In this document: positions 1 through 8,672 of the stretch, in pieces | Layout: every line of letters starts with the position of its first letter | Numbering within the stretch: position 1 is the stretch's first letter | Assembly: GCA_050741915.1 (NCBI GenBank) | Contig: JBOGEX010000106.1 | Coordinates: forward strand, 13,207-77,206 | Direction of reading: 5' to 3' | Length of the DNA: 64,000 nt | Source: JACCTH01 sp050741915 | GTDB lineage: Bacteria > Actinomycetota > Acidimicrobiia > Spongiisociales > ZC4RG35 | Notes under the pieces: model-generated | Seen by the model: the letters and a program-made list of their open reading frames with translations, nothing else | Databases searched by the model: none | Told to the model about the DNA's origin: nothing | Translations under genes and position numbers: made by a program

Positions 1-19
1 TACCAACCCTGGGTTCGCT
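1..19. repeat. Partial copy of a dispersed 3'-end repeat
   Basis: The first 19 bases closely match the end of the repeat at 23016-23060 (shared AACCCTGGGTTCGCT). The copy is cut by the window edge. It lies just beyond the 3' end of the S41 protease gene, the same relation to a gene end as the other two copies. Confidence 0.45.
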
Positions 20-33
20 GAAAGGCGGCGGGG

Positions 34-1449
34 TTACCAACCGCTGAGGTCGGAGACGGCCATCACTAGCTGATCGATGGTGAGTTCCCCGTCGAGGTCG
101 GCGGCGATGTCGGGCGTGACGCCGTTCTCGCCGAAGTCATGGCCCTCGGCAGTGACCCAACGGGCGACGGTCAGCTTGAGGGCTCCGCCGTTGGAGAGTC
201 CATATCTCTGCTGGACGGTGTTTTTGCCAAAGGTGTTGCCACCGATCACCACCGCCCGGTTTCGCTCCTGCAACGCCGCCGATAGGACCTCCGAGGCGCT
301 GGCACTGCCCCGGTTGACTAAAACCGCCACTGGCAACGAGCCGTCGGCGAGCAAGCCACCTTCCTCGGCGTCGTAGACCTCCTCGTTCTCGGGTCCGATG
401 GTCCTCACCACAACCCCGTCAGAGAAGAACTCGCTGGCGATCTGGACGGTGGCAAAAAGCGCACCACCTGGGTTGTCGCGGAGGTCGATGACGAGTTGGT
501 CGATCCCCGCCGCGACCAGGCTGTCGAGCGCATCGTGGAATTGAGAGTCGGAGCTGTCGGTGAAGACGTTCAGCTTGAGGTAGCCGACATCGCCTACCAC
601 CTCGCTTTCCACCACTGGGACCGAGATCGACGCCCGCACGATCCCGAACTCGATCTCCCTGCCGTCACGGTTCACCGTCAAGCTGACTCTGGTGCCAGCC
701 TGTCCTCGCACAGCCGCGGTCACCTCGTCAACGGTCCAGCCGTCGATTGACTCGCCATTGACCGCGGCGAAGACGTCGCCCACAGCCAATCCCTGGGCCT
801 CCGCGGGACTTCCGTCGAAGACCGAGATGACCACCAGACGACAGCTCACCGAGACGACGCTGCAGGGAGTGGATTCCGGATCCTCGGCGGTGAGATCCTC
901 CGAGGCGACCACTGCCCCGATTCCTTCCACCGAGCCGCCTTGGTCTTCGGCCAGCATTCGCAGCGCGGCCGGATCGAGATAGACGCTGTTGGGATCGAGA
1001 GCATTCATCAGACCGACCACCGCCGCTTCCTCGGCCACCTCGAAGGGCACTCTTTCGGCAGCCCACTCCTGGCAAACCGAAACGAATTCAGGGGCAGGAA
1101 TGACACACTCGCCGACGGCATTGCTCGGGGGTTCCTCGAGAGCATCGACCTCGAGGGCGGCGGCACTGGCCAATTCGGCGTCGCTCATCTGGTCGACATA
1201 TTTCTCTTCGATCAAGCGATACGCCTCGCAGAGCAAGGCCGATTCGTCGGCGCCACAGGTGCGGAAGGCGACGGGTGAGGTCGAAGTGGTCGCCACGCTG
1301 GCCGTCGTCGTGGTAACCGGCGCCATTTCTGACGTCGACGAGGGCGTCACCGTGGTGGGCGCGCCCCCCTCCCCGCCTGCGGGGAGAGAGACGGCGGCGC
1401 ACCCGACCACGACGATGAAGAGAAGAGCCCGGAGCGTCCCAACAATCAC
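34..1449 (-). CDS. S41 family C-terminal processing peptidase, lipoprotein
   Basis: This is a predicted exported serine protease of the CtpA/S41 family, about 471 aa. From the chosen GTG the N-terminus has a hydrophobic stretch ending in VVGC, a plausible lipobox, then a Thr/Ser-rich linker, a Cys-containing helical region, a PDZ domain and the S41 catalytic domain. The catalytic signature is visible: NRGSASASEVL carries the nucleophile Ser, and NTFGKNTVQ the general-base Lys. A longer frame starts from a TTG inside the palindrome at 1450-1497. I prefer the GTG at 1449 because it puts the signal peptide at the N-terminus and leaves the palindrome outside the gene. It lies 55 bp downstream of a second S41 paralogue on the same strand and is probably co-transcribed with it. 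The substrate cannot be told from sequence. Confidence 0.85.
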   Translation of the reverse strand: MIVGTLRALLFIVVVGCAAVSLPAGGEGGAPTTVTPSSTSEMAPVTTTTASVATTSTSPVAFRTCGADESALLCEAYRLIEEKYVDQMSDAELASAAALEVDALEEPPSNAVGECVIPAPEFVSVCQEWAAERVPFEVAEEAAVVGLMNALDPNSVYLDPAALRMLAEDQGGSVEGIGAVVASEDLTAEDPESTPCSVVSVSCRLVVISVFDGSPAEAQGLAVGDVFAAVNGESIDGWTVDEVTAAVRGQAGTRVSLTVNRDGREIEFGIVRASISVPVVESEVVGDVGYLKLNVFTDSSDSQFHDALDSLVAAGIDQLVIDLRDNPGGALFATVQIASEFFSDGVVVRTIGPENEEVYDAEEGGLLADGSLPVAVLVNRGSASASEVLSAALQERNRAVVIGGNTFGKNTVQQRYGLSNGGALKLTVARWVTAEGHDFGENGVTPDIAADLDGELTIDQLVMAVSDLSGW

Positions 1450-1497
1450 TTCTTGCGTAAATTTGGACACGTTTACGTGTCCAAATTTACGCAAGAA
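1450..1497. repeat. Perfect 23-bp inverted repeat, 2-nt centre
   Basis: The arms 1450-1472 and 1475-1497 are exact reverse complements around a TT centre. The element fills the gap between the stop of the upstream S41 gene (1504) and the GTG of the downstream one (1449). It is AT-richer than its surroundings and has no adjoining T-run on the minus strand. A hairpin attenuator, an RNA-processing site or an operator are all possible. Confidence 0.8.
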
Positions 1498-1503
1498 TGA
1501 TCA

Positions 1504-2859
1504 CTAGCCGAGGGCACCTAGCACCGCGTCGATAACGCTGGGGACATCGGCGGTCGGGTCAAGATTGAGTGCAACATCGGGGACGACACCGGTCCCCGCC
1601 ACGGATGCGCCCTCCGCGGTGGTCCAGGTGGCGATCGTGAGCCGGAGCAGACCACCGTTTCTGAGCTCGAACGACGACTGCACGAGGTTCTTTCCGAACG
1701 TCGGTGCCCCCACCACCACCGCCCGACCTCTTTCCTGAAGCGACGCCGCCAGAATCTCGGCGGCCGAAGCACTGTTCTCGTTGACCAGGAGGATCAAAGG
1801 CAACCGGAGGGCGATGCCACCCTCCACCGCCGGATAGTCGAAGCTGCCGGCCCGCTCCTGGGTTCGATACAAGACCCCACTACCGACAAACTCCGAACCG
1901 ACGATCGAGGCGGAGAACAAGAACCCACCCGGATTGTCTCGCAAGTCGACGATCAATTGATCGACGCCGGCGTCGTTGAACGATCCCAGCCAGGCGTGCA
2001 AAGCGAGATGAGTATCGAGCCCAAATTCGGGCAGCCGTAGATAGGCAGTCGAGCCGACGATCTCCCCCGTCATCGGGATCGCGTCCGCCGCCGACCGGGT
2101 CAGCGTGATATCGGCGGCATCGACTGTGATAACAGTTCTTGTCCCCGGGTCTCCCGCCAGCATGCCGGCCGCCTCCACGATCCCCAGTCCTTCGACCGGT
2201 TCTCCATCGATGGCAGTGATGACACTCCCAGCTTCGATTCCGGCTTCCTCTGCGGCCGAATCAGGAAGCACCGTCACGACCTGCAGCGGACATGAAGGCG
2301 CTACTCGCACACATGGCGAACCGGCCGCCGTCAACGCCGCAATCACCATTCCCACGCCGGGAACAATCCCGTCCTCACCGATCGAGCTGGAAAGCTCGGG
2401 CGGCACATAGACGTTGTATGGGTCGACCATCGCCGACAGAACGCCGCCGACCGCTCCCTCGACGATGTCGCTGACGGAAGCGGATGAGGCGACCATCTCG
2501 GTCCGGATCGATTCGCACAGCGGAGCGAACTCCTCCGAGGGAACCGCGCAGACGAGACCGCGGGGAAGCTCCTCAGTATCTGCTGCCTCGAAGGTTGCAA
2601 CCGCGTCGATTGCGGCGGTAGCCATCGTCGGTCGGTCGGGAGGGCTGAAGTGGTTCGTCTCGATGAGTTCGACCACCTCGCAGAGAACGGAGAAAGTCAC
2701 CGGTGGAGTCCCACAACCCTGGATCGTGACCTCGAGATCGGCGGGTGAGGTTGTAGTGGCCGCGGTCGTCACCGGCACTAACGCGGTCGTCGAAACGCTG
2801 GTCGAACCACCACAGGCAGCTGCCAGCAGAAGCGCAAGCGATGCCCGGAGGCGTTTCAT
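1504..2859 (-). CDS. S41 family C-terminal processing peptidase, lipoprotein (paralogue)
   Basis: This is a second S41 protease of about 451 aa with the same plan as its downstream neighbour: a signal peptide ending LLLAAAC (a clear lipobox), a Thr-rich linker, a Cys-containing helical region, PDZ, and the S41 domain with NSASAAEILAASL (Ser) and PTFGKNLVQ (Lys). The frame remains open far upstream (to 3474), but that extension is antisense to the amidohydrolase and lacks secretory character. The ATG at 2859 places the signal peptide at the N-terminus. An in-frame ATG about 20 codons upstream is a weaker alternative. It is divergent from the amidohydrolase, with less than 50 bp between starts. 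The tandem pair probably arose by duplication, although the two differ widely in sequence. Confidence 0.85.
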   Translation of the reverse strand: MKRLRASLALLLAAACGGSTSVSTTALVPVTTAATTTSPADLEVTIQGCGTPPVTFSVLCEVVELIETNHFSPPDRPTMATAAIDAVATFEAADTEELPRGLVCAVPSEEFAPLCESIRTEMVASSASVSDIVEGAVGGVLSAMVDPYNVYVPPELSSSIGEDGIVPGVGMVIAALTAAGSPCVRVAPSCPLQVVTVLPDSAAEEAGIEAGSVITAIDGEPVEGLGIVEAAGMLAGDPGTRTVITVDAADITLTRSAADAIPMTGEIVGSTAYLRLPEFGLDTHLALHAWLGSFNDAGVDQLIVDLRDNPGGFLFSASIVGSEFVGSGVLYRTQERAGSFDYPAVEGGIALRLPLILLVNENSASAAEILAASLQERGRAVVVGAPTFGKNLVQSSFELRNGGLLRLTIATWTTAEGASVAGTGVVPDVALNLDPTADVPSVIDAVLGALG

Positions 2860-2905
2860 TCGACGCCCATTCTCGCTGTCGTCGTCGCTACCTTCCATGG
2901 GGCGC

Positions 2906-3997
2906 ATGTCGCTTCTGATTCGGACATGGAACGATTCTCTAAAGCAGTTCTCGATCAACGGCGGGTGCTGGACCGAGCCGGGCTCTGAGCCCGAAATCGA
3001 TCTGAGGGGGTACTGGGCATTGCCTGGTCTGGCCGATTGCCACGCACACCTGGCGGCCGATTCGCTGCAGGACCCCTTGAGGGCCGGGGAGATCGAAGGC
3101 ATCAAACGACGGGTGTTCGCCCAGTTGCAGAATGGCGTTTTCCTGGTCATCGACAAAGGCTGGCGCGACGACGTCGTCCTGCGACTGACCGAGACCCCGC
3201 CCGTCACGAGGCCCGAACTGCGGGGCGCCGGCCACATCATCGCTGGACCCGGCGGATACTTCCGAGGCTTTGCGGTCGAGGTGTCCGATCGCGAACTCCC
3301 TACGGCCATCAAGGCGGCCGATCGTCGCGGTGGCTGGGTGAAGTTGATCGGGGATTGGCCCCAAAAGGGCAAGGGCCCGGTGGTCAACTTCTCAGAAGTT
3401 GCGCTCGCCAAAGCGTGTCGCATCGCCCACGAGGTGGGACTCAAAGTTGCGATCCATACCATGGGACCGGACACGCCGGGGATGGCGGTGCGGGCCGGGT
3501 GCGACTCGATCGAGCATGGCCTCTACCTCTCGAAAGACGACCTCGAGCTCCTCGGGCAGCGCCGAGGCGCCTGGGTCCCAACCATCTGCAACACAGAGGA
3601 CGTGATCTCTGGCTTCACCCCTGGATCAACTGCCGGCCGTGTGCTCGGGACCGGACTCGAAAACGTTCGCAGCCTGCTTCCGCTGGCCGCCGACATGGGG
3701 GTAGCGGTTCTGGCGGGCACCGACCTCGGACTTCCGCATGGCAAGGTGGCACTCGAGGCCCAGCGCCTCAAGGAATACGGGCTCACCGGGCGAGAGGCGG
3801 TCGACGCCTCGGGGCCCAATGCCTACGGCTACCTGGGCCTGCCGGGACTGGCAGTCGGGGCCAGCGCCGACCTTCTCCTTTTCGATACCGATCCCGCCGA
3901 CGACGTCACCGCTCTCACGCGGCCAGTTCTAGGCATTCGCCGCGGTGGCGTGGTCTTCGATCGGCTCGGAATCCTCACAGGATCCCGAGCGGTCTAG
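2906..3997 (+). CDS. Metal-dependent amidohydrolase family protein
   Basis: This protein of about 363 aa belongs to the amidohydrolase superfamily (imidazolonepropionase/prolidase-like branch). Expected metal ligands are in order: HxH in DCHAHLA (H46, H48), a Lys in WVKLIGD (K146, likely the carbamylated bridge), H184 in AIHTMG, H204 in IEHGLY, and D273 in AGTDLG. The C-terminus returns to the usual small beta domain (ASADLLLFDTDP). No signal peptide is seen, so it is cytoplasmic. ATG 2906 was chosen over ATG 2897; neither has a good Shine-Dalgarno and the leader is very short. The substrate is unknown. The nearby nucleoside-type BMP transporter invites a link to heterocycle or amide degradation, but that is speculative. 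Confidence 0.8.
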   Translation: MSLLIRTWNDSLKQFSINGGCWTEPGSEPEIDLRGYWALPGLADCHAHLAADSLQDPLRAGEIEGIKRRVFAQLQNGVFLVIDKGWRDDVVLRLTETPPVTRPELRGAGHIIAGPGGYFRGFAVEVSDRELPTAIKAADRRGGWVKLIGDWPQKGKGPVVNFSEVALAKACRIAHEVGLKVAIHTMGPDTPGMAVRAGCDSIEHGLYLSKDDLELLGQRRGAWVPTICNTEDVISGFTPGSTAGRVLGTGLENVRSLLPLAADMGVAVLAGTDLGLPHGKVALEAQRLKEYGLTGREAVDASGPNAYGYLGLPGLAVGASADLLLFDTDPADDVTALTRPVLGIRRGGVVFDRLGILTGSRAV

Positions 3998-4022
3998 GGT
4001 TCTCCGACCGATCGGGGGAGAA

Positions 4023-5639
4023 ATGATGATGAAACACAGATCCCTTTGGTTGTTCGTGCTCCTGCTGGCGCTGGTGGGACTGCCGGCCGCACAGGCGCAA
4101 ACCACCCTTCCTCCGGGGGGGACATTCTTAGACGACGACGGCAATCCCCATGAGGGAGCGATCGAGGCGATCGCCGCCGCCGACATCACCACTGGCTGCA
4201 GTCCGGAGCTCTTCTGCCCAAGTGCCCCGGTCACCCGGGCCGAGATGGCGGCCTTCCTCGTCAGAGCCCTCAACCAGAGTCCGCTGGCGGCCTCCGGGAC
4301 CTTCAGCGATGTCGGGGCCGGTCAGTGGTACACCGGCTTTGTCGAGCGGATTGCCCAACTCGGTATCTCGACCGGCTACGCCGACGGCACCTTCCGGCCC
4401 CTCCACCCGACCTCCCGAGGCGAGATGGCCCTATTCCTGATGAGGGCCCTCGACCTGACTCCGATCCCCCACGCAAGCACCTTCAGTGATGTCGAGCCCG
4501 GAGCCTTTTTCACCGAGGCGGTCGAAGCCATCGCCGCCGACGGAATCACTAACGGTTGCGGCGGTGGTCGCTACTGCCCGTTCGATCAAGTACTTCGCGA
4601 CCAGATGGCGACCTTCCTCACCCGGGGCTGGGACCTGACTCCCAACGTCCCCCCTCCACGCACGAATACCCTCGCTCTCGCCACCATCGCCACGGGCTTC
4701 GATAGCCCGCTCTTCCTGGCCTCTCCCCCCGGCGACGACCGACTGTTTGTGGTCGAGCAGACCGGACGGATTCTCATCGTCGGCGGAGAAACCTTCCTCG
4801 ACCTCTCGGGCGCAGTCTCGAGTGGCGGTGAACGAGGTCTCTTGGGACTCGCCTTCCATCCCGACTATGCCAGCAACGGTCGCTTCTTCGTCAACTACAC
4901 CAATGCCTCGGGCGACACCCGGGTGGTCGAATACGAGGCATCGCCGGATCCCAACCGCGCCGACACCGGCAGCGCCAGACAACTGCTGGCCATCGACCAG
5001 CCCGCCTCCAACCACAACGGGGGCTGGCTCGGTTTCGGTCCCGACGGCTTGCTCTATATCGCCATGGGTGACGGTGGCGGAGCCAACGATCAGTTCGGCA
5101 ACGCCCAGGACCCATCGAGCCTTTTGGGCAAGATCCTGCGGATGAACCCCGACCAACCCGGGGCGGAGATCTGGGTGACCGGCGCCCGCAACCCGTGGCG
5201 CAACTCCTTCGACGGTGACCTGCTCTTCGTCGCCGATGTCGGCCAGAACGCTCGGGAAGAGGTGAATGTGATCTCGCGCCTGGCCACCGGGGTCAACCTG
5301 GGATGGCCGCTGATGGAAGGCAGCAACTGTCTCAGCGGCCCCTGCGGAGGTTTCGTCGGACCGGTGGCCGAGTACACCCACAGCCAGGGTTGTTCGATCA
5401 CCGGTGGGTATGTATACCGCGGCACCGCTCTGGCCGGATTGGCCGGCACCTATTTTTATTCCGACTTCTGCGAAGGGACGCTGCGCTCGTTCCGCTACAC
5501 CGGGACCGGGATCACCGACAGCAAAATCTGGGGCGAAGTTGGTGACATGGGATCGGTGACCTCCTTCGGAGTCGACTCGGCCGGCGAGATCTATGTGGTC
5601 ACCCAGGATGGGAGGATCCGCAAAATCACCCCTGGCTAG
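4023..5639 (+). CDS. SLH-domain protein with glucose/sorbosone dehydrogenase-like beta-propeller
   Basis: This exported protein of about 538 aa has a signal peptide ending near AQA|QTT (residue ~27). Three SLH repeats follow (~residues 30-205; markers VTRAEMAAFLVRAL, GEMALFLMRAL, DQMATFLTRG), and then a glucose/sorbosone dehydrogenase-type six-bladed propeller (~215-538; markers ERGLLGLAFHPDY, NHNGGWLGFGPDG, YIAMGDGGG, ARNPWRNSFD). SLH repeats normally anchor proteins to cell-wall polymers, so a surface-bound PQQ-type oxidoreductase is the straightforward reading. Whether PQQ is bound is not shown. Three tandem ATGs (4023, 4026, 4029) follow a GGGGAG at 4014-4019, and the spacing favours the second or third. 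It is preceded closely by the amidohydrolase on the same strand. Confidence 0.85.
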   Translation: MMMKHRSLWLFVLLLALVGLPAAQAQTTLPPGGTFLDDDGNPHEGAIEAIAAADITTGCSPELFCPSAPVTRAEMAAFLVRALNQSPLAASGTFSDVGAGQWYTGFVERIAQLGISTGYADGTFRPLHPTSRGEMALFLMRALDLTPIPHASTFSDVEPGAFFTEAVEAIAADGITNGCGGGRYCPFDQVLRDQMATFLTRGWDLTPNVPPPRTNTLALATIATGFDSPLFLASPPGDDRLFVVEQTGRILIVGGETFLDLSGAVSSGGERGLLGLAFHPDYASNGRFFVNYTNASGDTRVVEYEASPDPNRADTGSARQLLAIDQPASNHNGGWLGFGPDGLLYIAMGDGGGANDQFGNAQDPSSLLGKILRMNPDQPGAEIWVTGARNPWRNSFDGDLLFVADVGQNAREEVNVISRLATGVNLGWPLMEGSNCLSGPCGGFVGPVAEYTHSQGCSITGGYVYRGTALAGLAGTYFYSDFCEGTLRSFRYTGTGITDSKIWGEVGDMGSVTSFGVDSAGEIYVVTQDGRIRKITPG

Positions 5640-5704
5640 AAGACCTGGCGGGCCTCGGCAACGTGGCAGGATTCAGTCTTCTCGACAAGGAGTCAAAAGG
5701 TCTC

Positions 5705-6991
5705 ATGAAACGATCCTGGCTTGCTGGGGCGGCGGTGCTGTTGCTGGTGCTCAGCGCCTGCGCTACTCAGCCCGCCGCCACCACCTCGTCAACCGAACCG
5801 CCGGTGGCGACCACCGCCGGAGAAGGCGTCACCACCACGGCGGCTGAATCGTCTACCACCGCCACTCCCACCGCTGAAGGCCTCAGGTTTGGAATGATCC
5901 TCGTCGGCCCCCAGGACGACCATGGCTGGTCCCAGGCGCATTTAGAAGCAGGTCAGTATCTCGAAGAAAACCTCGGCGCGGAGATGATCGTCCTCGACAA
6001 GGTCAACGTTGCCGACCGGCCAGATACCACGGTCGAACAAGTCGTCGACGACATGGTTGCTCAAGGAGCGCAACTGATCTTCGCCACCTCCGACGACATG
6101 AAGGACGGGATCCTCGCTGGGGCCGCCAACCATCCCGATGTCCCCATGATCTGGTCCTCTGGGGACAATGCCTGGGCCGACGGAGAGGACTATCGGGCCG
6201 ACCTCGCCAACCTCGGCAACATCATGGGCGAAATGGAGTACGGCAAGATGATTGCCGGCTGCGCCGCCGCCCTGAAGACAGAGACGGGCTCGATTGGCTT
6301 CCTCGGTCCACTCATCAACGACGAAACCCGACGGCTGGCCAACGCCGCCTATCTGGGTGCCCGCTATTGCTACGAGAACAACCGCGGTCTCGATCCCGCC
6401 GACCTTCAATTCACGGTGAATTGGATCGGTTTCTGGTTCAACATTCCCGGCGTCACCCTCGATCCGACCCAGGTGACGAACGAGTTTTACGACGGCGGCG
6501 CCGACGTGGTCATCTCTGGCATCGACACAACGGAGGCGATAGTGCGGGCGGGACAACGAGCAGAAGCGGGAGAGACCGTGTGGGCCTTGCCCTACGACTT
6601 CCGTGACGCCTGTGCCCAAGCCGAGGCCGCCTGTCTCGGGGTCCCTTTCTTCAACTGGGGGCCGGCCTATCTGCAAGTGGCCCAGTCGGTGATGGACGGC
6701 AACTTCACCGCCGAATTCCAGTGGTTGGGACCGGATTGGGGCGACATCAACAACCCGGACACATCGATGATCGGCTTCACCAAAGGCGCCGCATTGACCG
6801 ACGAGGAGTCGGCCAACCTCGATGAATTCATCGCCGGGTTGGGCGACGGATCCATCAACCTTTGGACCGGTCCCCTCAACTTCCAGGACGGCTCGGGCTA
6901 TCTGGCCGAGGGTGAGACCGCCACGGCGCAGCAGATCTGGTACACCGACCAGCTCCTCGAAGGAATGGAAGGGGCCTCCTCGGCGGAGTAG
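5705..6991 (+). CDS. BMP family ABC transporter substrate-binding lipoprotein
   Basis: This lipoprotein of about 428 aa has a signal peptide with lipobox LSAC, a Thr-rich linker, and a Bmp/PnrA-type periplasmic-binding domain (GLRFGMILVGPQDDHGWSQA onward). BMP proteins generally bind nucleosides such as purine ribosides, or related small molecules, and deliver them to an ABC importer. The matching ATPase and two permeases lie at 8673-12100, separated by a broken phosphatase gene. The start ATG 5705 has an AAAGG immediately upstream and an AAGGAG a little further off. The ligand is not evident; the family assignment is firm and nucleoside specificity is inference. Confidence 0.88.
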   Translation: MKRSWLAGAAVLLLVLSACATQPAATTSSTEPPVATTAGEGVTTTAAESSTTATPTAEGLRFGMILVGPQDDHGWSQAHLEAGQYLEENLGAEMIVLDKVNVADRPDTTVEQVVDDMVAQGAQLIFATSDDMKDGILAGAANHPDVPMIWSSGDNAWADGEDYRADLANLGNIMGEMEYGKMIAGCAAALKTETGSIGFLGPLINDETRRLANAAYLGARYCYENNRGLDPADLQFTVNWIGFWFNIPGVTLDPTQVTNEFYDGGADVVISGIDTTEAIVRAGQRAEAGETVWALPYDFRDACAQAEAACLGVPFFNWGPAYLQVAQSVMDGNFTAEFQWLGPDWGDINNPDTSMIGFTKGAALTDEESANLDEFIAGLGDGSINLWTGPLNFQDGSGYLAEGETATAQQIWYTDQLLEGMEGASSAE

Positions 6992-7149
6992 ACAAGAGAC
7001 GAGAGGCAGAAGACCTCAAACGTCAACCCTGTTCCCCGCCAGGAACCGCCGCGCTCGCCGGGGCGCGAGGCTCGCCTCCACGTGGGTCTGGCTGATTGCT
7101 GTTGCACCTCCCATGCTTGGGCGGTCCTGATCAGCACGCCCTTCCAGTC

Positions 7150-8416
7150 TCCTCCTCGGAGAGCGGCTTGGAGGGCGCGCCTAGAGGGTCTCAGCAACCT
7201 GGCGCTTGATGGATGTCTTGTCGTCGTCGTCGCGGCCGCGACTCGATCGCGATATCCGCTGCGGACGAACCCGGATCGCGCAATCCCGGTGCGCTGGCCT
7301 ACGGGCTCGCGGTCATGATGGCGACCGCACTCTTCGGTCGGCGGCGGTGGCCGGTTGGAGCGCTCCTGACAACGACGGCCATCTTCACTCTCCACACAAA
7401 TTTCAACTACCCCGGCTTCTTCCCCGGGATTCCGCTCGCGGCGCCGCTCTACTTTGCAGCTCTAGCAGGACCTCTCGGTTGGTGCTTGGCCGTCAGCGCC
7501 CTCGAGGTTGGCGGCAGCTCCTGTATCGACTTTTGATCGGCCCGGAACCCGTGACCCGAGTGATCAACGACACACTGAGCGACGGGGCGTTCTTGGCCGC
7601 GATTCTCCTGTTGGGCTCGGTCGTCCAGGGCCGGCGCATCCAGGCGGCCGACGCGGCCGACCGGCTCCATCGCGCAAAGGCTGAAAGCGAGCGCGTGGCC
7701 CAGGAGCTCCAGGTCGCGCGTCTCGTGCAACACCAGTTCCTGCCGGCTCCCCCGACCTTCCCGGCTGGCAACTTGCCGCCTTCTATCGATCGGCGCGTGA
7801 GATCGGTGGGGATTTCTACACCTTTATCGAGCTGGCCGCCGGAAAGATGGGCATCGCCATCGGCGACGTCACCGACCAGGGCGCGCCGGCCGCCCTCGTG
7901 ATGGCGACGACTCTATCGTTACTGCGCGCAGAGGCTTCGAGGGTCGTATCGCCTTCGGCGGTGCTGGAAAAGGTCAACGAGGTGCTCGTCCTGAATACAC
8001 CGGAGAGCATGTTCGTTACCTGTCTATACATGGTCCTTGACCCCGAGTCCGGTCACTCGCAGTACGCGAACGTGGGGCACAATCTGCCGTTCGTTCGCAC
8101 CGACTCTGGCGTTGGGGAGCTACGCGCCCCGGGGGATGCCCCTCGGCCTCATGCCCGGCATGACATACGAGGAAAAGGAGGCGGTACGCCGCCGGGCGCG
8201 ACGATGCTCCTCCACTCGGACGGTCTTGCCGAAGCCCATAACCGCGACCACGAGATGTTCGGATTCCCGCGGATGAAGCAGCTAATGGTTGAACAGGCCG
8301 CCAGTGGCGAGATCATCGACGTTCTTCTGTCCGAGTTCGACCGCTTCACGGGCGAGGACGCAGAGCAAGAGGACGACATCACGCTGGTCGCCGTCACGCG
8401 CCAGCCGTTCCGATGA
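7150..8416 (+). pseudogene. SpoIIE-type PP2C phosphatase with membrane domain, frameshifted
   Basis: This region encodes, in alternating frames, a membrane-anchored SpoIIE-family serine phosphatase. Segments in order: a hydrophobic start (CLVVVVAAAT near 7210-7245), a multi-TM sensor (ALAYGLAVMMATALFGRRRWPVG to ~7505), a helical linker (ESERVAQELQVARLVQHQFLPAPP), then the phosphatase core (AREIGGDFYTFIEL, IGDVTDQGAPAALVM, FVTCLYMVLDP, ANVGHNLP, MPLGLMPGMTYEEKEA, LLHSDGLAEAHN). The frame changes near 7245, 7510, 7755, 8130 and 8190. All the conserved motifs survive, so the lesions are recent or are sequence errors. The last segment alone is open from 7847 to 8416. It sits between the BMP binding protein and its ABC transporter genes. 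Confidence 0.8.
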
Positions 8417-8672
8417 CGGCTTCGAGTCGTCGACGGATCATCGACCGTCCCCGCGACTCCAGTCCTGGCGGATAACATCCGACCGTGCCGCTGACCATGG
8501 CCGATCTTGAACTGACGGGCCGCTGATCATGGGATGGTGGTAGATGGAGACCCGGCCTCCCGACTTCGGTGGAGTTTCAGCGCCGGCCCGAATTCTGATA
8601 CCTGATGGCTGGTATCTGATCTCTGTTGTCGTCTATCTGTTGTCTTTCATCACTTGTCTTTAGTCTTTCCGT
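8417..8672 (+). other. Intergenic region upstream of ABC ATPase, pyrimidine-rich leader
   Basis: No gene is seen here. A small hairpin (GATACC 8597-8602 pairing with GGTATC 8611-8616) is followed by a T/C-rich stretch in which TGTCTTT-like units recur up to the GTG of the ATPase. No Shine-Dalgarno is visible before that GTG. The promoter of the three-gene transporter operon probably lies here, since the binding-protein gene is cut off by the pseudogene. Confidence 0.4.

Noticed and set aside
1450..1494. TTG start of the first S41 gene inside the palindrome
   Set aside because: It would put 15 charged residues before the signal peptide and translate the hairpin. GTG 1449 gives a normal lipoprotein signal.
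2860..3474. N-terminal extension of the second S41 protease
   Set aside because: It is antisense to the amidohydrolase, has no secretory features, and precedes a complete signal peptide.
4431..5381. 316-codon minus-strand frame across the SLH-dehydrogenase gene
   Set aside because: The plus strand encodes recognisable SLH and propeller blocks; the antisense product has no recognisable motif.
7847..8416. Independent 189-aa phosphatase gene
   Set aside because: It lacks the first catalytic motif (AREIGGDFY lies upstream, open in this frame but without a start) and is interrupted by a two-step frame change at 8130-8190, so it is part of the pseudogene.
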